Shown here: positions 1 to 11,363 of the stretch, piece by piece
Layout: every line of letters starts with the position of its first letter
How positions within the stretch are numbered: position 1 is the first letter of the stretch
Assembly (NCBI GenBank): GCA_025200525.1
Contig: CM045770.1
Span: forward strand, 117,777,429-117,841,428
Direction: 5' to 3'
Source: Camellia lanceoleosa
Lineage: Eukaryota; Streptophyta; Magnoliopsida; Ericales; Theaceae
DNA: 64,000 bases
Program-made: the position numbers and the translations under genes
The notes under the pieces: generated by a model
What the model saw: the letters and a program-made list of their open reading frames with translations, nothing else
The model's database searches: none
What the model was told of the DNA's origin: nothing

Positions 1-267
1 TTTCACCCGTAAAATTTTTTATTATGTTATTGATTGGGGGTATGACATGGATAATGTCACATTATACTTTGAAACCACTTGAGAATTACTCTAGACTTTA
101 AATTTAAAAATTCTTTATGTTGATTATTTTCCTTTAAGAAAAGTTCGTTTAAACCACATTGTTATATATTTTACGACAGCTTTGTAGCAAAGGATTGAGT
201 TTTAGAGCCATAAAATGTAAGGAATTTTTTTTGGTGGGTTTATATAGATCAAATAATTATATATTAT

Positions 268-632
268 TAGGAGTGTAAAAATGGCCTGCGGCTGAAGCCC
301 CACTCGTGGCCCGTGGTGGAGCTGGCCTAGCTCGCCTGGCCCAGCCTGTGGCCTAGCCCATCGGTTTGCTCAAAGCCCAATCCGAGACCCAGTGTCATTT
401 TCAGTGGAAAATAATAAAATTTTGGTGCAAAATATAAAAAAACAAAAAAAAAAATGTTTAAACCCGCCCAAGCCCGAGCTCAGGCCTAGATCCACCAGTT
501 CGTCCAAGGCTTGAATTCCCCCTGAGCTTCGGCCTAATTTTCTAGCCAGTGGTCTGGTCCGGCCAAGCCCCAATTTTGACAAAAGCCTGCGAGGCCTGAC
601 ATGGGTTGGGTCGGGCCAAATTTACACCCCTA
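268..632. mobile_element. Non-autonomous hAT-like MITE
   Basis: A GC-richer block in AT-rich DNA has inverted ends: TAGGAGTGTAAAAATGGCC on the left and the complement of TAGGGGTGTAAATTTGGCC on the right. The flanking 8-mers TATATTAT (260-267) and TTTATTAT (633-640) match at 7 of 8 positions, as expected of an old 8-bp hAT target duplication. The inside is rich in GGCCC/GCCCA words and encodes nothing recognisable. An open frame on the minus strand here (370-582) is a by-product of the base composition. Confidence 0.7.
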
Positions 633-1208
633 TTTATTATATATTATTACATGAAGTATGAGTGGCATTAGTGAGACCTATTAAATTATGATCCATATAA
701 AAACATGACCAGATCATGGACACATCTCTAATAGCACATATTTTTTGTCATGTTATGTATACTAAAGAAGTATGGGCTAAACCATATGTGTAGAGACTAG
801 TTTAGGCTCAATTGTAATTTTATTATTTATAATGGGCTAATATGATATTGGAGCTTTATAAATATGTGGTTAAAGTCCCCACTCCAACCCTAACCTCCTT
901 CTCATATTTTCCCATCAATGTGTGACAGAAACAAGAGTAGAGTTCTGAAGCGGAAGACAATAACCACTAAAAAGTCTACCACTTAGATTATCTTTATTAA
1001 GGGTGTCAGGTACTCAACTGTTATTAATTTCTTCTATTGATTTGACTTAAGATCTTGGGTTTGGATTTCTATTAAGAAATCCCACATAAAAAACTGAATA
1101 GTCATGTACAGTTAATTAAATTTTTTTCCTATTTTTTTATTATTTTCAAAAAATCAAGACTTATTATTTGTAGAGTTTGTTTGGATGCTTTACTTAAAAA
1201 AAAAATAA
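633..1208. other. Intergenic DNA, no gene seen
   Basis: AT-rich sequence without a coding signature. A TATA-like motif (CTTTATAAATATG, about 854-866) is followed by a CT-rich stretch, which looks like the promoter part of an old LTR, but I could not find LTR ends. Confidence 0.4.
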
Positions 1209-1623
1209 GGGAAAGTTACAATAGTAATTTCTGTACTTTGATTATAGTGTCATTTTAATCCTTATAATTTCAATTGACTCATTTTGATCTTGAATTTATG
1301 ATTTTTTCTTAATTTGGTCAATTGAATATTACAACTCTTAGCAATTCTTTATGGAAAATACACACATAAGTATCATGTGCCATATTTTTAAGGATAACAT
1401 TATAAACTTACTAAACTCAGTCAGTTAATCTCAACCAATTTAGTGATAATTTTTTTTTTTTTTTTTTGAAAAAAAAAACACAAATAATATTATCAATTGG
1501 ACCAAATTGACACAAAATCTAAAATTAAGATCTAAATTAAGGATCAAAATTGAGCCGATTGAAAGTGTAGACACCAAAATCACATAAGAATTAAAATATA
1601 GGGACTACCAATATAATTTGTCC
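1209..1623. mobile_element. Foldback/MITE-like repeat, copy 1 of a family
   Basis: The left end GGGAAAGTTACAATAGTAAT is roughly inverted at the right end (complement GGACAAATTATATTGGTAGT). The interior carries the same phrases in both orientations ('cttataatttcaattgac' versus 'gattgaaagtg'). The element at 59768-60158 shares the ends and interior phrases, and 19012-19530 is related. No clear target duplication. It is non-coding. Confidence 0.5.
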
Positions 1624-3151
1624 AAAAAATAAATTTGATTTGCATAACTTTAACAGTTTGATTTTTTAGTCTTATTTTTTTTGGAACATTTTGTACAAGA
1701 AACTCCATCAGTTAAACCTCTTTGTATAAATCAGAAGGCTAAAATTGCCAAATTATTTTATTTTATTTGTTATTTATTTTATGTCCAGACCAAATAGTAT
1801 CTTTACAATTTTACAAAAAATTGTTACTAAAAGATGTCAATGGTGTATTAGCTCTGCCCCATAGGAAAATATTTTGAGATAAATAAAATTAAAAGAAAAA
1901 CTGATAGTTTGACATTTGCAATAGGCCACATTATACCAACTTAAAAACAAAATAAAAGAGAATCCAATAATAATTGTCAAATTCGTTAGTTATCCTCGTA
2001 TCTCATTAAAAGATTAATGTTCGAATTTTCTCATGAGCCTTATTTTTCTGTATATTTATTGGAGTTTCTCTCTCCTACTTTAAAAGCATATTTGTACAAA
2101 TGATATATTGCATTGAGGATTATTATTCATGTCCAGAAAATAAATTCACTTTTTAGATTTAATGATGTGACAATTTATTAAAATATTTAAGTCAACTTTC
2201 CTTCATTTATTTTGTAATTATCAATTAATCATTTTGTTTATACATTAGTTTACATATCGTTTTCCTATTGGCATTTGAGAGATTATCCATTTCCCTGAAA
2301 ATGAATACCATTTTCAATATCAATCATGGAAGGTCATTTTTCTTGTCTTTTGGCAAGGTCAAATGAGTTTTTTTTTTAATTATTTTTTTTAGAAAGGGGG
2401 GGGGGGGGGGTCTCACGCAAATTGGAGACACTAAAAAACTTTTTTTTTTTTTGTGCGAAATTTTCGATCACACAAATCGGGTGTTTTAAAAACAAACTTT
2501 TCCATCAAAAAAATAATAAATAAAATAAACAAACTTTATTTTCCAAAAAAAAAAAAAAAAAACTAATTGACGAGAATCATTAATTTCGCCCCATCCGTGT
2601 AGCTGTTTTTTATTTTTATTCGTGCTTCAGTATGACGGCAATGTCAGATTCCTTGAGATCATGTTCGGGTTTAAGATTTGAAGAGGATGCGGAATAAAAT
2701 GAAGAGAAAAAAAATATAAAAAATTTATTTTATTTGTACAAGAGCTTTTTTATGAAGTGTTATAATGTAAGTAGTTAGTGTAGAGTGAACTTAAAATGGT
2801 ATTGCCCAATTCTTTAAATTTTAATTTTATTAATTTTATTCTTAAAAGCTTTGTATGAGTCAAATCAGTCCAATGTTTAAATTAGTCATATAAATTATTA
2901 ATAAAATAATAATAATTACAGTTGTGGTACTTACGTATAGTATACATGTGTTTCGGTAGAGCATACATGTGTTTCGGGTCACTTTGATAACTAAAGTGGC
3001 ACAAAATGTATGTTCTAAACGATAGATTTATTTTATTTAAAAAACAAATAAAATTTAAGAAAAAGTCTATTGGAGAACCAAAAACAAAAAATGGTTCAAT
3101 ATATATATATTTTATTGGTGAAAGTCAGTTGTTAAATTAATATGGAAAAAG
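1624..3151. other. Intergenic DNA, no gene seen
   Basis: AT-rich sequence with homopolymer runs. It includes 15 consecutive G (2396-2410), a T-run near 2440 and an A-run near 2546-2562. A short tandem 'catacatgtgtttcggt' repeat lies at about 2942-2978. If the left RLP continues beyond this window, this is intron; no LRR exon is visible on the minus strand. Confidence 0.4.
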
Positions 3152-3306
3152 TTAGGAATCATGAAAAAATTTTCATGAAAATGATAATGAAAAATTTATG
3201 ATCCTTGGATTATCTTGATTAGTGTGTGATGCTTTATTCTAAGTGTAATCCAAGGGTCACAAAACTTTCACGATTATTTTCATGAAAGATTTTTCATGAT
3301 ACCTAG
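3152..3306. repeat. Near-palindromic foldback element
   Basis: The two halves are inverted copies: the left arm reads TTAGGAATCATGAAAAA... to ...CCTTGGATTA, and the complement of the right arm reads CTAGGTATCATGAAAAA... to ...CCCTTGGATTA. The arms are about 60 bp with a loop of about 35 bp. As RNA it would form one long hairpin. It lies about 230 bp past the last visible exon of the left RLP. Likely a MITE; no clean target duplication was found. Confidence 0.6.
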
Positions 3307-3532
3307 CATTGCTGAATTAACATATATGAGAGTTAGGTATCTCACATTTACTCTTCGCAAAACACAAAGTGTTTACCCTTTAATTCAACTCTTCCTATGG
3401 AAAGTTAAACCCATGATCTCTCCCTAGGAACTACACTCATAGGAAAGTCATGACGGCCAACTAGGCTAGGCCAATTTTTATTTAATTTTTTAGTTTTATT
3501 TTTTTCATATTCATGTGGTATTGTTATCATAC

Positions 3533-4336
3533 CTGAGTGTGTTACGAAACCATCAAAATAATTCCAGCTCATATGAAGCTCCTCCAAGTTATTCATACCT
3601 TTAAGATCGGGGAAAATGAAAGTATTAGTTGAAAACCAAAGAAACTTGCTTATTTTTTAATTCCCACACTAGTCTCAAACTGTTAGTTAAGAAAGGAAGG
3701 AAATAGACTTTAAACTCACCATTAATATGAATAGTTCCCTGCAAATCATTATGAGTTAGATTTAGAGACTTCAGAGATGTTAATTCACCCAACTTCTCAA
3801 AACCTGTAAAACAGTCAACAATATATATCATAGTATAACATAGGCCACAACATAATTTCAGGGAATATTGTCAAAAAGAAAAGTGGGGATAATAGAATAG
3901 ACTTGTTTGGTTGCTATTCAAGCAATCAAAAACCTTCATTCTCAAGCCAACCCGCTAATCCATTAAATGATAAGTCGAGACTTTCAAGTTCTTCAAATGG
4001 AAGAAATATGGAGGCATTCAGATACCACTCTGTTAATGTCCAATAATTATCGTAAGAATCGAGTGAGAGTTGGATCACTCGCCCTGTTGTAGTGTTGCAC
4101 TTGACTCTTTTCCACTTACAGCAGTCAGTCGTCGTTTCACCCTCCCAAGCCTTCACCCACGCTGAGTGGATATTGCGATTTTGCTGGTTGATGGAATAAG
4201 CTTTTAGTTGCAGAAGAGCAACCCTCTCATGCTCCAAACACCCATAGCACTCGCTAGCCAAAACCAACAACATTATCCACAGCCACACCAACCTCATCTC
4301 TATAAACATGATGATACACCTATTTCTTCTTTGCAT
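3533..4336 (-). CDS. LRR receptor-like protein, 5' exons only (RLP1/Cf-9-type)
   Basis: N-terminal part of a plasma-membrane LRR receptor-like protein (RLPs lack a kinase domain and act in defence or development). Exon 1 ends at 3934; exons 2 and 3 are 3720-3803 and 3533-3598. Introns begin GT and end AG and are all in phase 1, so each small exon encodes one LRR (28 and 22 codons), the layout of the RLP1/RLP9a/CuRe1-type group. Exon 1 shows a signal peptide (MRLVWLWIMLLVLASECYG, from 4297), then the LRR N-terminal cap starting CLEHERVALLQL with the usual cysteine pairs (DCCKW...VKC), then LESLDLSFNGLAG. Exon 2 gives LTSLKSLNLTHNDLQG; exon 3 gives MNNLEELHMSWNYFDG. The ATG at 4336 is the first in frame after the likely transcription start; 4309 and 4297 are alternatives. 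No further LRR exon is visible down to position 1, so the gene is truncated here or continues after an intron longer than 3.5 kb. Confidence 0.8.
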
Positions 4337-4387
4337 GTTTCGCACAAACTCAGGAATTGCACATTTAGTACCCAAGTGGTCTGAGTC

Positions 4388-4395
4388 TTTATAAA
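4388..4395 (-). promoter_or_regulatory. Probable TATA box of the left RLP
   Basis: On the minus strand the motif reads CTTTATAAAGACTC, about 50 bp upstream of the first usable ATG (4336). The same block recurs in tandem copies B (6993-7000, mutated to TTTACAAA) and C (11355-11362, intact but with a CACTA element inserted one base beyond). Confidence 0.5.
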
Positions 4396-5176
4396 GGCAC
4401 TAAAAGCACCATCATACTCTGGGCCCTCCCACTTATTCATTCATTTGTGGAAAAATTAAAGCAAACTCTCTCCTCAATGAATGAAGTGGTTGGCCGGCCT
4501 TGACTAACTTGGGCCTCGTACCTTCAGAAAATCATTAGATACACATGGATTATTTATGTGGTAATTTTAGTAAATGTAAAATCGTAATATATAATAAATA
4601 AATTATTATTTCTCTCTCAATTATTTAATAAAAGTGAATTATCATGTATTACTTGAAATTTTTTTCAATAGGTTGTAGTCTAACTATCTCCTTATTGTGT
4701 GGCTTTTGGGATTGAAAATTCCTACATATTACCACTACTAATACAAAAATAAATAAATAAATAAATAATTATAAGGGAAAATTACAAACAAACAAAAAAA
4801 GAAAACAAACAAACCAACCTCAATGTTTAACCCTTAACCCTTATAACAAAATAAGTCTTGAAGTTTTAATTTTATCAATTTAAATCATAATCTTTTGATT
4901 TATTTTCAATGTAAACATTTGTCTATTTTTGTTAAGTAAAACCAACATAAAAAATAATATTTTAATGATTAAATTTAATGTAGGTGTACATAAAATGAGT
5001 TTAAATTGATAAAATAAAAAACTTTGTATTTATTTTATTTTTAGGGTCAAATCCTGAATTCTTTTAAAATTACCCCTAATTATAATAATAAAAAAATTTA
5101 TATCACGGCTAGTGAATTTCATGTTCAGAAATAATTAGACAAAGGAAAATCCTATACAAACTAACATTATCAACTT

Positions 5177-5286
5177 TTCTTTTCTTTTCTTTTTTTTTTT
5201 GATTCATAAGAAAGAGACTACAAACAAACCAGAGCACTGGGCAAAAGTGCCTTACATAGCAGTGCCGTACACATTAGTAGCAGAAG
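5177..5286 (-). mobile_element. Short retroposon insertion (SINE or LINE 3' end)
   Basis: The 110-bp insert is flanked by a perfect 14-bp duplication AACATTATCAACTT (5163-5176 and 5287-5300). It starts with a T-rich run (TTCTTTTC...T10), the complement of an A-rich tail, so it is inserted in minus orientation. Tandem copy B keeps the empty site with a single AACATTATCAACTT at 7768-7781. The tail and long target duplication point to L1-type target-primed insertion. The body is too short to tell a SINE from a 5'-truncated LINE. Confidence 0.8.
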
Positions 5287-5518
5287 AACATTATCAACTT
5301 GTCTAAAAATGACATTATCATGCAATAAAGAAATTTTAGAATTTGAAACAAAATACACTTTAATAATGTGATTTGTGCCATATTAGTAAGTAAGAAAATT
5401 TTACAATATTTTTAAAGAAAAATTAGTGAAACATCCCTATCCAACTTTGTGCAGTAGGAGAGGTCCAAGATATTTTTTTTTATTAGCTAAGGTCCCTCAA
5501 CATTTTTACATAGAAAAT

Positions 5519-5683
5519 TCTACTTGAAGAAATTTTTCCCGACTTAAAGAAATTTCGGCACCAACTCAGACAAATTTCGAAATTTCTCTAGTATAACCAC
5601 AGAGAAATTTCTTTGTAAAAATTGAAATTTCTCTGAATCTAGGCGAAATTTCTCTAAGTCGGGCAAAATTTCTCTGAGTCGAA
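5519..5683. repeat. Foldback repeat with GAAATTTCTCTGAGTCG motifs (copy A)
   Basis: CGACTTAAAGAAATTTC-type words on the left reappear inverted on the right as GAAATTTCTCTAAGTCG. The centre holds a perfect hairpin, CAGAGAAATTTC...GAAATTTCTCTG. The same block is present in tandem copy B, so it predates the tandem duplication. Non-coding, MITE-like. Confidence 0.6.
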
Positions 5684-6120
5684 TTTTTTTTATAGAAATA
5701 TTTAAGAATCTTAACTATTATGAAAATATAGTATGTCATTTATCTTATAAAATCTTAATATTAGAGACTTTAAAAAAATTCTCTTTTTTTAATTTGTATA
5801 GTATTAAGTCTACTCACGCCTCTTACCAAGGTGGTGTCAATAGTAATGTTGCTTTGTTTCAAAATATAGTGATAGTTTCCTCTCGCTTGAGCTTTTATTT
5901 GCTTGCAGAGATTAGAGTTGGCTCTTTAGAAAAACACCAACATGGACTAATTAGAGGGACCATCAAGAAGTAATGCTGGCTCTATAGAAAAACACTAACA
6001 CGGGCTAATTAAGCGGACCGCTTCTCCCTTGAGGTTTTTAACAAATATATAGATATTAGTGTAATTTTGGAATCAAAGGAGAGGTTGGTGTATTTATCGA
6101 TTATCATGATTCAATTCTTA

Positions 6121-6384
6121 GGTCATGTTTGATTCACAAGACTAATAGTGAAGTATTAATAATCCTATTAAATTAGTGTAGTATTCACTATCCAATTGAA
6201 TTAATATCCATTGGATTAATAATCTCACCCCTACCCTATTACTAATAATCTTACAAATTTATTGGATTAATTATCCATTAGATTAATAATCCTAAACCAA
6301 AATATTAAAACAAACATAGGATAATTGGGCCTACGAATTAATAATCTCAATCCCATGCTCTAATCCACCTAATCAAACATGTCC
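6121..6384. mobile_element. Tourist-like (PIF/Harbinger-type) MITE
   Basis: A 264-bp insertion with inverted ends GGTCATGTTTGATT / GGACATGTTTGATT, flanked by the 3-bp duplication TTA (6118-6120 and 6385-6387). Copy B has the uninterrupted sequence TTCTTAGAG with a single TTA at 10734-10736. The GGnnnTGTTTGATT terminus and TTA target are typical of PIF/Harbinger-derived MITEs. No coding capacity. Confidence 0.85.
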
Positions 6385-7896
6385 TTAGAGTATTGTCAGA
6401 TATTATTAATCTAAAAAGGAGCCATATATTTATACACAAAAAATTATAACTCACTTTGTACTTATTTATTTATTTTTATTTTTTCCTTTCTAATGTTACC
6501 ATTAAAAGTTATAGAAAATTTCATTAATTTCTAGAAACATTAAGGGTGTGTATCATATACATCTTATTATAAATTGATACAATTTTATTACAAAATTTTA
6601 TAATATCAACCACAAAATGTGTAACTTTGTCATAAATTGACATAAAATAAAATAAAAATACCGTAACCAAGTCATCAATTTTTATTTCATGAATTATAAA
6701 ATTTTAAATATTTTATTATACTAATTTATGATGGATGTTACAAAATTTTTTAATAAAAATATGTCCATTTATAATAGAGTATATTTTATTATACTTGTGA
6801 TTGATGTTACAAAATATGTAACATAGGATTTCCCTACTTTCTATATCTATATATTAACTTTTTTAAAAAATTCTTTTATAATAAGCTGTTAATGTTGAAT
6901 GGTCGCATCATTGAACGTGGTAGAAAAATCGAGCAATTATTCATTGCACATGGCATTGACGTGTCACAAAATGATCCAAGTGGTCTGAGTCTTTACAAAG
7001 GCATTAAAAGCACCTCTGGGCCCCACGTATTCATTTGGCTAACATTTGTAGAAAAATTAAAGCAAACTCTCTCCTCAATGAATGAAGTGGTTGGCCGGCT
7101 TTGATTAACTTCGGCCTCCTACCTTCAGAAAATCATTAGATAACTCTGGAGTATCATATCATATTATTTATGTGATAATTTTAATAAATGTAAAATCATA
7201 ATATATAGTAAATAATTATTATTTCTCTCTTAATTATTTAATAAAAGTGAACTGTCATGTATTACTTGAAATTTTTTTCAATACATTGTAGTCTAATTAC
7301 CCCTTATCGTGTGGGTTTTGAGATTGAAAATTCCTACATATTACCACTACTAATACAAAAATAAGTAAATAAATAATTATAAGGGAAAATTACAAAAAAA
7401 CAAAAAAAGCAAACAAACAAACTAGCCTCAATGTTTAACCCTTAACCCTGGTTACAAAATAAGTCTCGAAATTTTAATTTTATTAATTTAAATCTTAATA
7501 TTTTAATTTATTTTTAATTTAAATATTTGTGTATTTTTGCTAAGTAAAATCAACATAAAAAAGAGTATTTTAATGATTAAATTTAATGTGGGTGTACATA
7601 AAATGAGTTTAAATTGACAAAACTAAAAACTTTGAATTTATTTTATTTTTAGGGTCAAATCCTGAATTCTTTTAAAATTACCCCTAATTATAATAATAAT
7701 AAAAAATTATACCACGGCTAACTAATTTCATGTTCAGAAATAATTAGACAAAGGACTTATACAAACTAACATTATCAACTTTTCTAAAAATGACATTATC
7801 ATGCAATAAAGAAATTTTAGAATTTGAAACAGAATACACTTTAATAATGTGATTTGTGCCATATTAGTAAGTAAGAAAATTTTACAATGTTTTTAA

Positions 7897-10050
7897 TGTC
7901 ATAACCCAAACCTGCCCCAAAAAGTTCGGGCATGACCTATGCAGAAACATATGAAAAACTTGATATAATAATACACTTAGGGCCTGAACGGAAGCATAAT
8001 ACATAAAGAACAACATTCAAACTTCCATTGAGCTACTATAACATGCCAGGATCATGCACAACAAACAGAACCAAACGTCATATACAGGACTATACAAAGA
8101 TGTACCGACTACAAATATATATGCAACCCTTGCCTTAGGGCGTACGACAAAAAATAAAAAAAAAAATAGTACTTATGAACAGCCCAAAATAAGTGTTTAG
8201 ATTACAAGCCCAAACTTGACAAAAGTATGCAAAAATAGGGCAAGTCTTCTTATGTGCCTGACCAAAGGGTTGACAAAAGGGACGAGCTTCAGGAGCTAAG
8301 ACTGCTTCCCAGGTTGACCTACAGAAACAGACAATATGAGGGGTGAGCGAAGCTCAATGAATAATAGTACCGAATTGATTGAAATCATAATTCATAATCA
8401 AATGCTTATAAACTAGTCCATTGCCACAGGGTGGTCCATGACCCAGAATGTTACATTTAGCCTTAGGCTCGGAATGTTACAGAATGTCACAACGCGGCCC
8501 TCGGCCCAGAATGTTACACAGAATGTTACAAAGTGTCACAGATGGCCCACGGCCCAGAATGTTACACAAAATGGTACGCAGAATGTTACTCATTATCACA
8601 AAGTGGCCCTCGGCCCAGAATGTTACACAAAATGGTACACAGAATGTTACTCGTTATCACAAAGTGGCCCTCGGCCCAGAATGTTACACAGAATGTTTCA
8701 CAGAATATTACTCCATTTCTTTCCACATTAACTTTCCTTTCACATCACATGTATTACATGTTATCCAAATTTAAGCAAGGTAAGAATGTATCGAAAGCAG
8801 ACAGAAAAAGAGGAATCATCAACAACAAAGGAATACATATTCTTTGCACTATTACTCACAGTGTGATGGCGGAGTACGGCCTCCTCCTGAAGTGTGTCCT
8901 ACACACACACAGAACTCATAAATTAGTTTAAGATTCCCTTAATTTTTCGTTCGCGTTTTAGTCCAAAATTTGCAAGGAATCAAGGCACATTAAAACAATT
9001 TGAAATGGTCATTTTACACATTTTAGAGGGTCAAAAAGGTCAAAAACAACATCCCAAGCTTTTAGTCTTGGGCGCGTCTTGTTGTGAGCCCCGTGCGTCG
9101 GCAATTCTCCGCGTCTTGGCGGTGATGCCGCGACGTGCGGTTTTCGATGTGCTCGCCCAAAATTTGCCAAAATGTCGACGTCGCGTCTTGATCCCGCGCG
9201 TCTTGGCGAATCTAAAAAAGTGTTCAAAATCTCCAAAAATGGGACTTTTTGGTGGCATTCTCAAGGTTCAAATTGGACCTTTAAAGGCTCAAAATATAGT
9301 TCAAATTCCATGTAATTTAAGAGACATATGGTATATAATTTCATACTCAAACATTAATTTGTGCAAGGTACCTCAATCATACATTCATTTGAGTATAACC
9401 CCACTCTTGCTCCTTACATTCATGAACATGTCACAAGCATGAGGTATTCTATAGAATAAAATCATTCAAAGACAATAGGAAGCATAATCTTACATAGGAG
9501 AGAGATAAAACTGGAATTCTAACTCAAGTTCACACCAACATAACAAAGAAATGATACATATACTTCAAAATTCCGATCTAAAACAACCCAATTATTTACA
9601 TACCTTGAGTTCAAGCTTCTAATCCTCAACTCTCTTGAAGAACCCTCTTTACTCTTCCTCTCAAGCCCCCTTTTCAAACCCAATTTCCCTTAAACAAATG
9701 TTGTATGAACTATACACTTGAAGCTTAGATATTTATTTAGACATATAAGATAACAATGGTGGGGAAAAAGACAAAATCCAATCGTTTAATCGTCCGAAAT
9801 TTAAAATTTCACAGACAGGCTTAATATTACCTAAAAAATATGCTGAATTCAAATATAACATCAATTTCAAGTTATGATGTCTCTCAGGTGCTCAATTTCT
9901 AGCCTGAACAGTTTAAGAGTAACAGATGTCTTTCTTACTCAACAGATGGAATCTCAATATTTCATTTATAAAGCTATTCTAGCACCATTTTGAATACCAA
10001 AATAAGGAACTATAGATATCAGAAACACATGCGAGGGTCGGGCTATTACA
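7897..10050. mobile_element. Solo LTR, gypsy/chromovirus-like
   Basis: A 2154-bp insertion begins TGTCATAACCCAAACC and ends GGGTCGGGCTATTACA. A 5-bp duplication TTTAA flanks it (7892-7896 and 10051-10055). Copy A has the empty site (TTTAA at 5411-5415). TG...CA ends, a 5-bp target duplication and no internal region fit one LTR left after recombination between two. Termini of the form TGT.A..ACCC / GGGTCGGG...ACA are common in del/Tekay-like chromovirus LTRs (family knowledge; lineage not proven). It contains a tandem-repeat block at 8420-8720 and a GC-rich patch at 9060-9220. Open frames here are side effects of these. Confidence 0.8.
8420..8720. repeat. Tandem repeat inside the solo LTR
   Basis: Units of roughly 66 bp are built on CGGCCCAGAATGTTACAC with CACAAAGTGGCCCT spacers; the last two repeats, near 8609 and 8675, are nearly identical. 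The unit length is a multiple of three, which explains overlapping open frames in all three plus-strand frames. I see no codon-level evidence for a protein. Confidence 0.75.
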
Positions 10051-10157
10051 TTTAAAGAAAAATTAGTAAACATCCCTCTCCAACTTTGTGTAGTAGGAGA
10101 GGTCCAAGATATTTTTTTTTTTATTAGCTGAGGTCCCTCAACATTTTTACGGAGAAA

Positions 10158-10332
10158 ATTCTACTCAAAGAAATTTTGCCTGACTCAAAGAAATTTCGGC
10201 ACCAACTCAAACAAATTTCAAAATTTCTCGGGTATGATCACAGAGAAATTTCTCTGTGAAAATTGAAATTTCTCTGAACCAGGGCCAAATTTCTCTGAGT
10301 CGAGTAAAATTTCTCTAAGTCGAATTTTCTTT
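10158..10332. repeat. Foldback repeat with GAAATTTCTCTGAGTCG motifs (copy B)
   Basis: Counterpart of the block at 5519-5683 in tandem copy B, with the same central hairpin CAGAGAAATTTC...GAAATTTCTCTG and a few substitutions. Confidence 0.6.
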
Positions 10333-11363
10333 ATAGAAATATTTAGGGATCTTAACTATTATGAAAATATAATATGTCATTTATCTTATAAAATCTTAAT
10401 ATCAGAGATCTTAAAAAAAATTCTCTTTTTTTAATTTGTTTAGTAGGTGGTGCCAACAATAATGTTGCTTTGTTTCAAAATATAGTGATAATTTCCTCTC
10501 ACTAGAGCTTTTATTTGCTTGAAGAGAGTATAGTTGGCTCTATAGAAAAACACCAACATGGACTAATTAGAGAGACCATCAAGAAGTAATGTTGGCTCTA
10601 TAGAAAAACACTAACACGGACTAATTAAACGGACCGCCCCTCCCTTGAGGTTTTTAACAAATAGATAGCTATTAGTGTAATTTTAGAATCAAAGGGGAGG
10701 TCGGTGTATTTATCGATTACGATGATTCAATTCTTAGAGTACTGTCAGATATTATTAATCTAAAAATGGGCCATATATTTATACACAAAAAATTATAACT
10801 CACTTTGTTCTTATTTATTTATTTTTATTTTTTCCTTTCTAATGTTGCCGTTAAAAGTTATAGGAAATTTCATTAATTTCTAGAAACATTAAGTGTGTAC
10901 ATCTTATACATTTTATTATAAATTGGCATAATTTTATTACAAAATTTTATAATATCAACCATAAAATACGTAATTTTGTCACAAATTGACATAAATAAAT
11001 TAAAAAAAAATACCGTAACCAAGTCACCAACTTTTATTACATGAATTACAAAATTTTAAATATTTTATTATGCTAATTTATGATGGATGTTACAAAATTT
11101 TCTAATAAAATTATGTCCATTTATAATAGGGTGCATTTTATTATACTAATTTGTGATTGATGTTACAAAATATGTACCATAGAATTTCTCTAATTTCTAT
11201 ATCTATATATTAACTTTTTTTAAAAATTCTTTTATAATTAGCAGTTAATGTTGAATCATAAGTGTTCACATCATTGAACGTGGCAGAAAAATCGAGCAAT
11301 TATTCATTGCCCATGGAATTGACTTGCCACAAAATGATCCAAGTGGTCTGAGTCTTTATAAAG

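Larger units (their letters stand above)
4374..6977. repeat. Tandem unit A of the RLP upstream region
   Basis: First of three direct copies beginning AAGTGGTCTGAGTC and closing with the block containing GCAATTATTCATTGC and ATGATCC. After removing the two insertions it contains (a retroposon at 5177-5286 and a MITE at 6121-6384), the unit is about 2.2 kb. It starts at the promoter of the left RLP. Apart from the listed elements it is AT-rich and non-coding. The open frame at 6892-7104 runs across the A/B junction and is not conserved. Confidence 0.85.
6978..11340. repeat. Tandem unit B of the RLP upstream region
   Basis: Second direct copy of the unit starting AAGTGGTCTGAGTC. It is interrupted by one large insertion, the solo LTR at 7897-10050; without it the unit is about 2.2 kb, the same as copy A without its insertions. 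No RLP exon follows it, so only the promoter and upstream region was multiplied. Confidence 0.85.

Noticed and set aside
6892..7104. Plus-strand open frame of 70 codons
   Set aside because: It spans the junction of tandem units A and B; the same DNA in the other copies has stops and indels, and it lies antisense to the duplicated RLP promoter region.
8438..8931. Overlapping open frames in all plus-strand frames
   Set aside because: They come from the roughly 66-bp tandem repeat inside the solo LTR, whose period is divisible by three; there is no domain and no frame preference.
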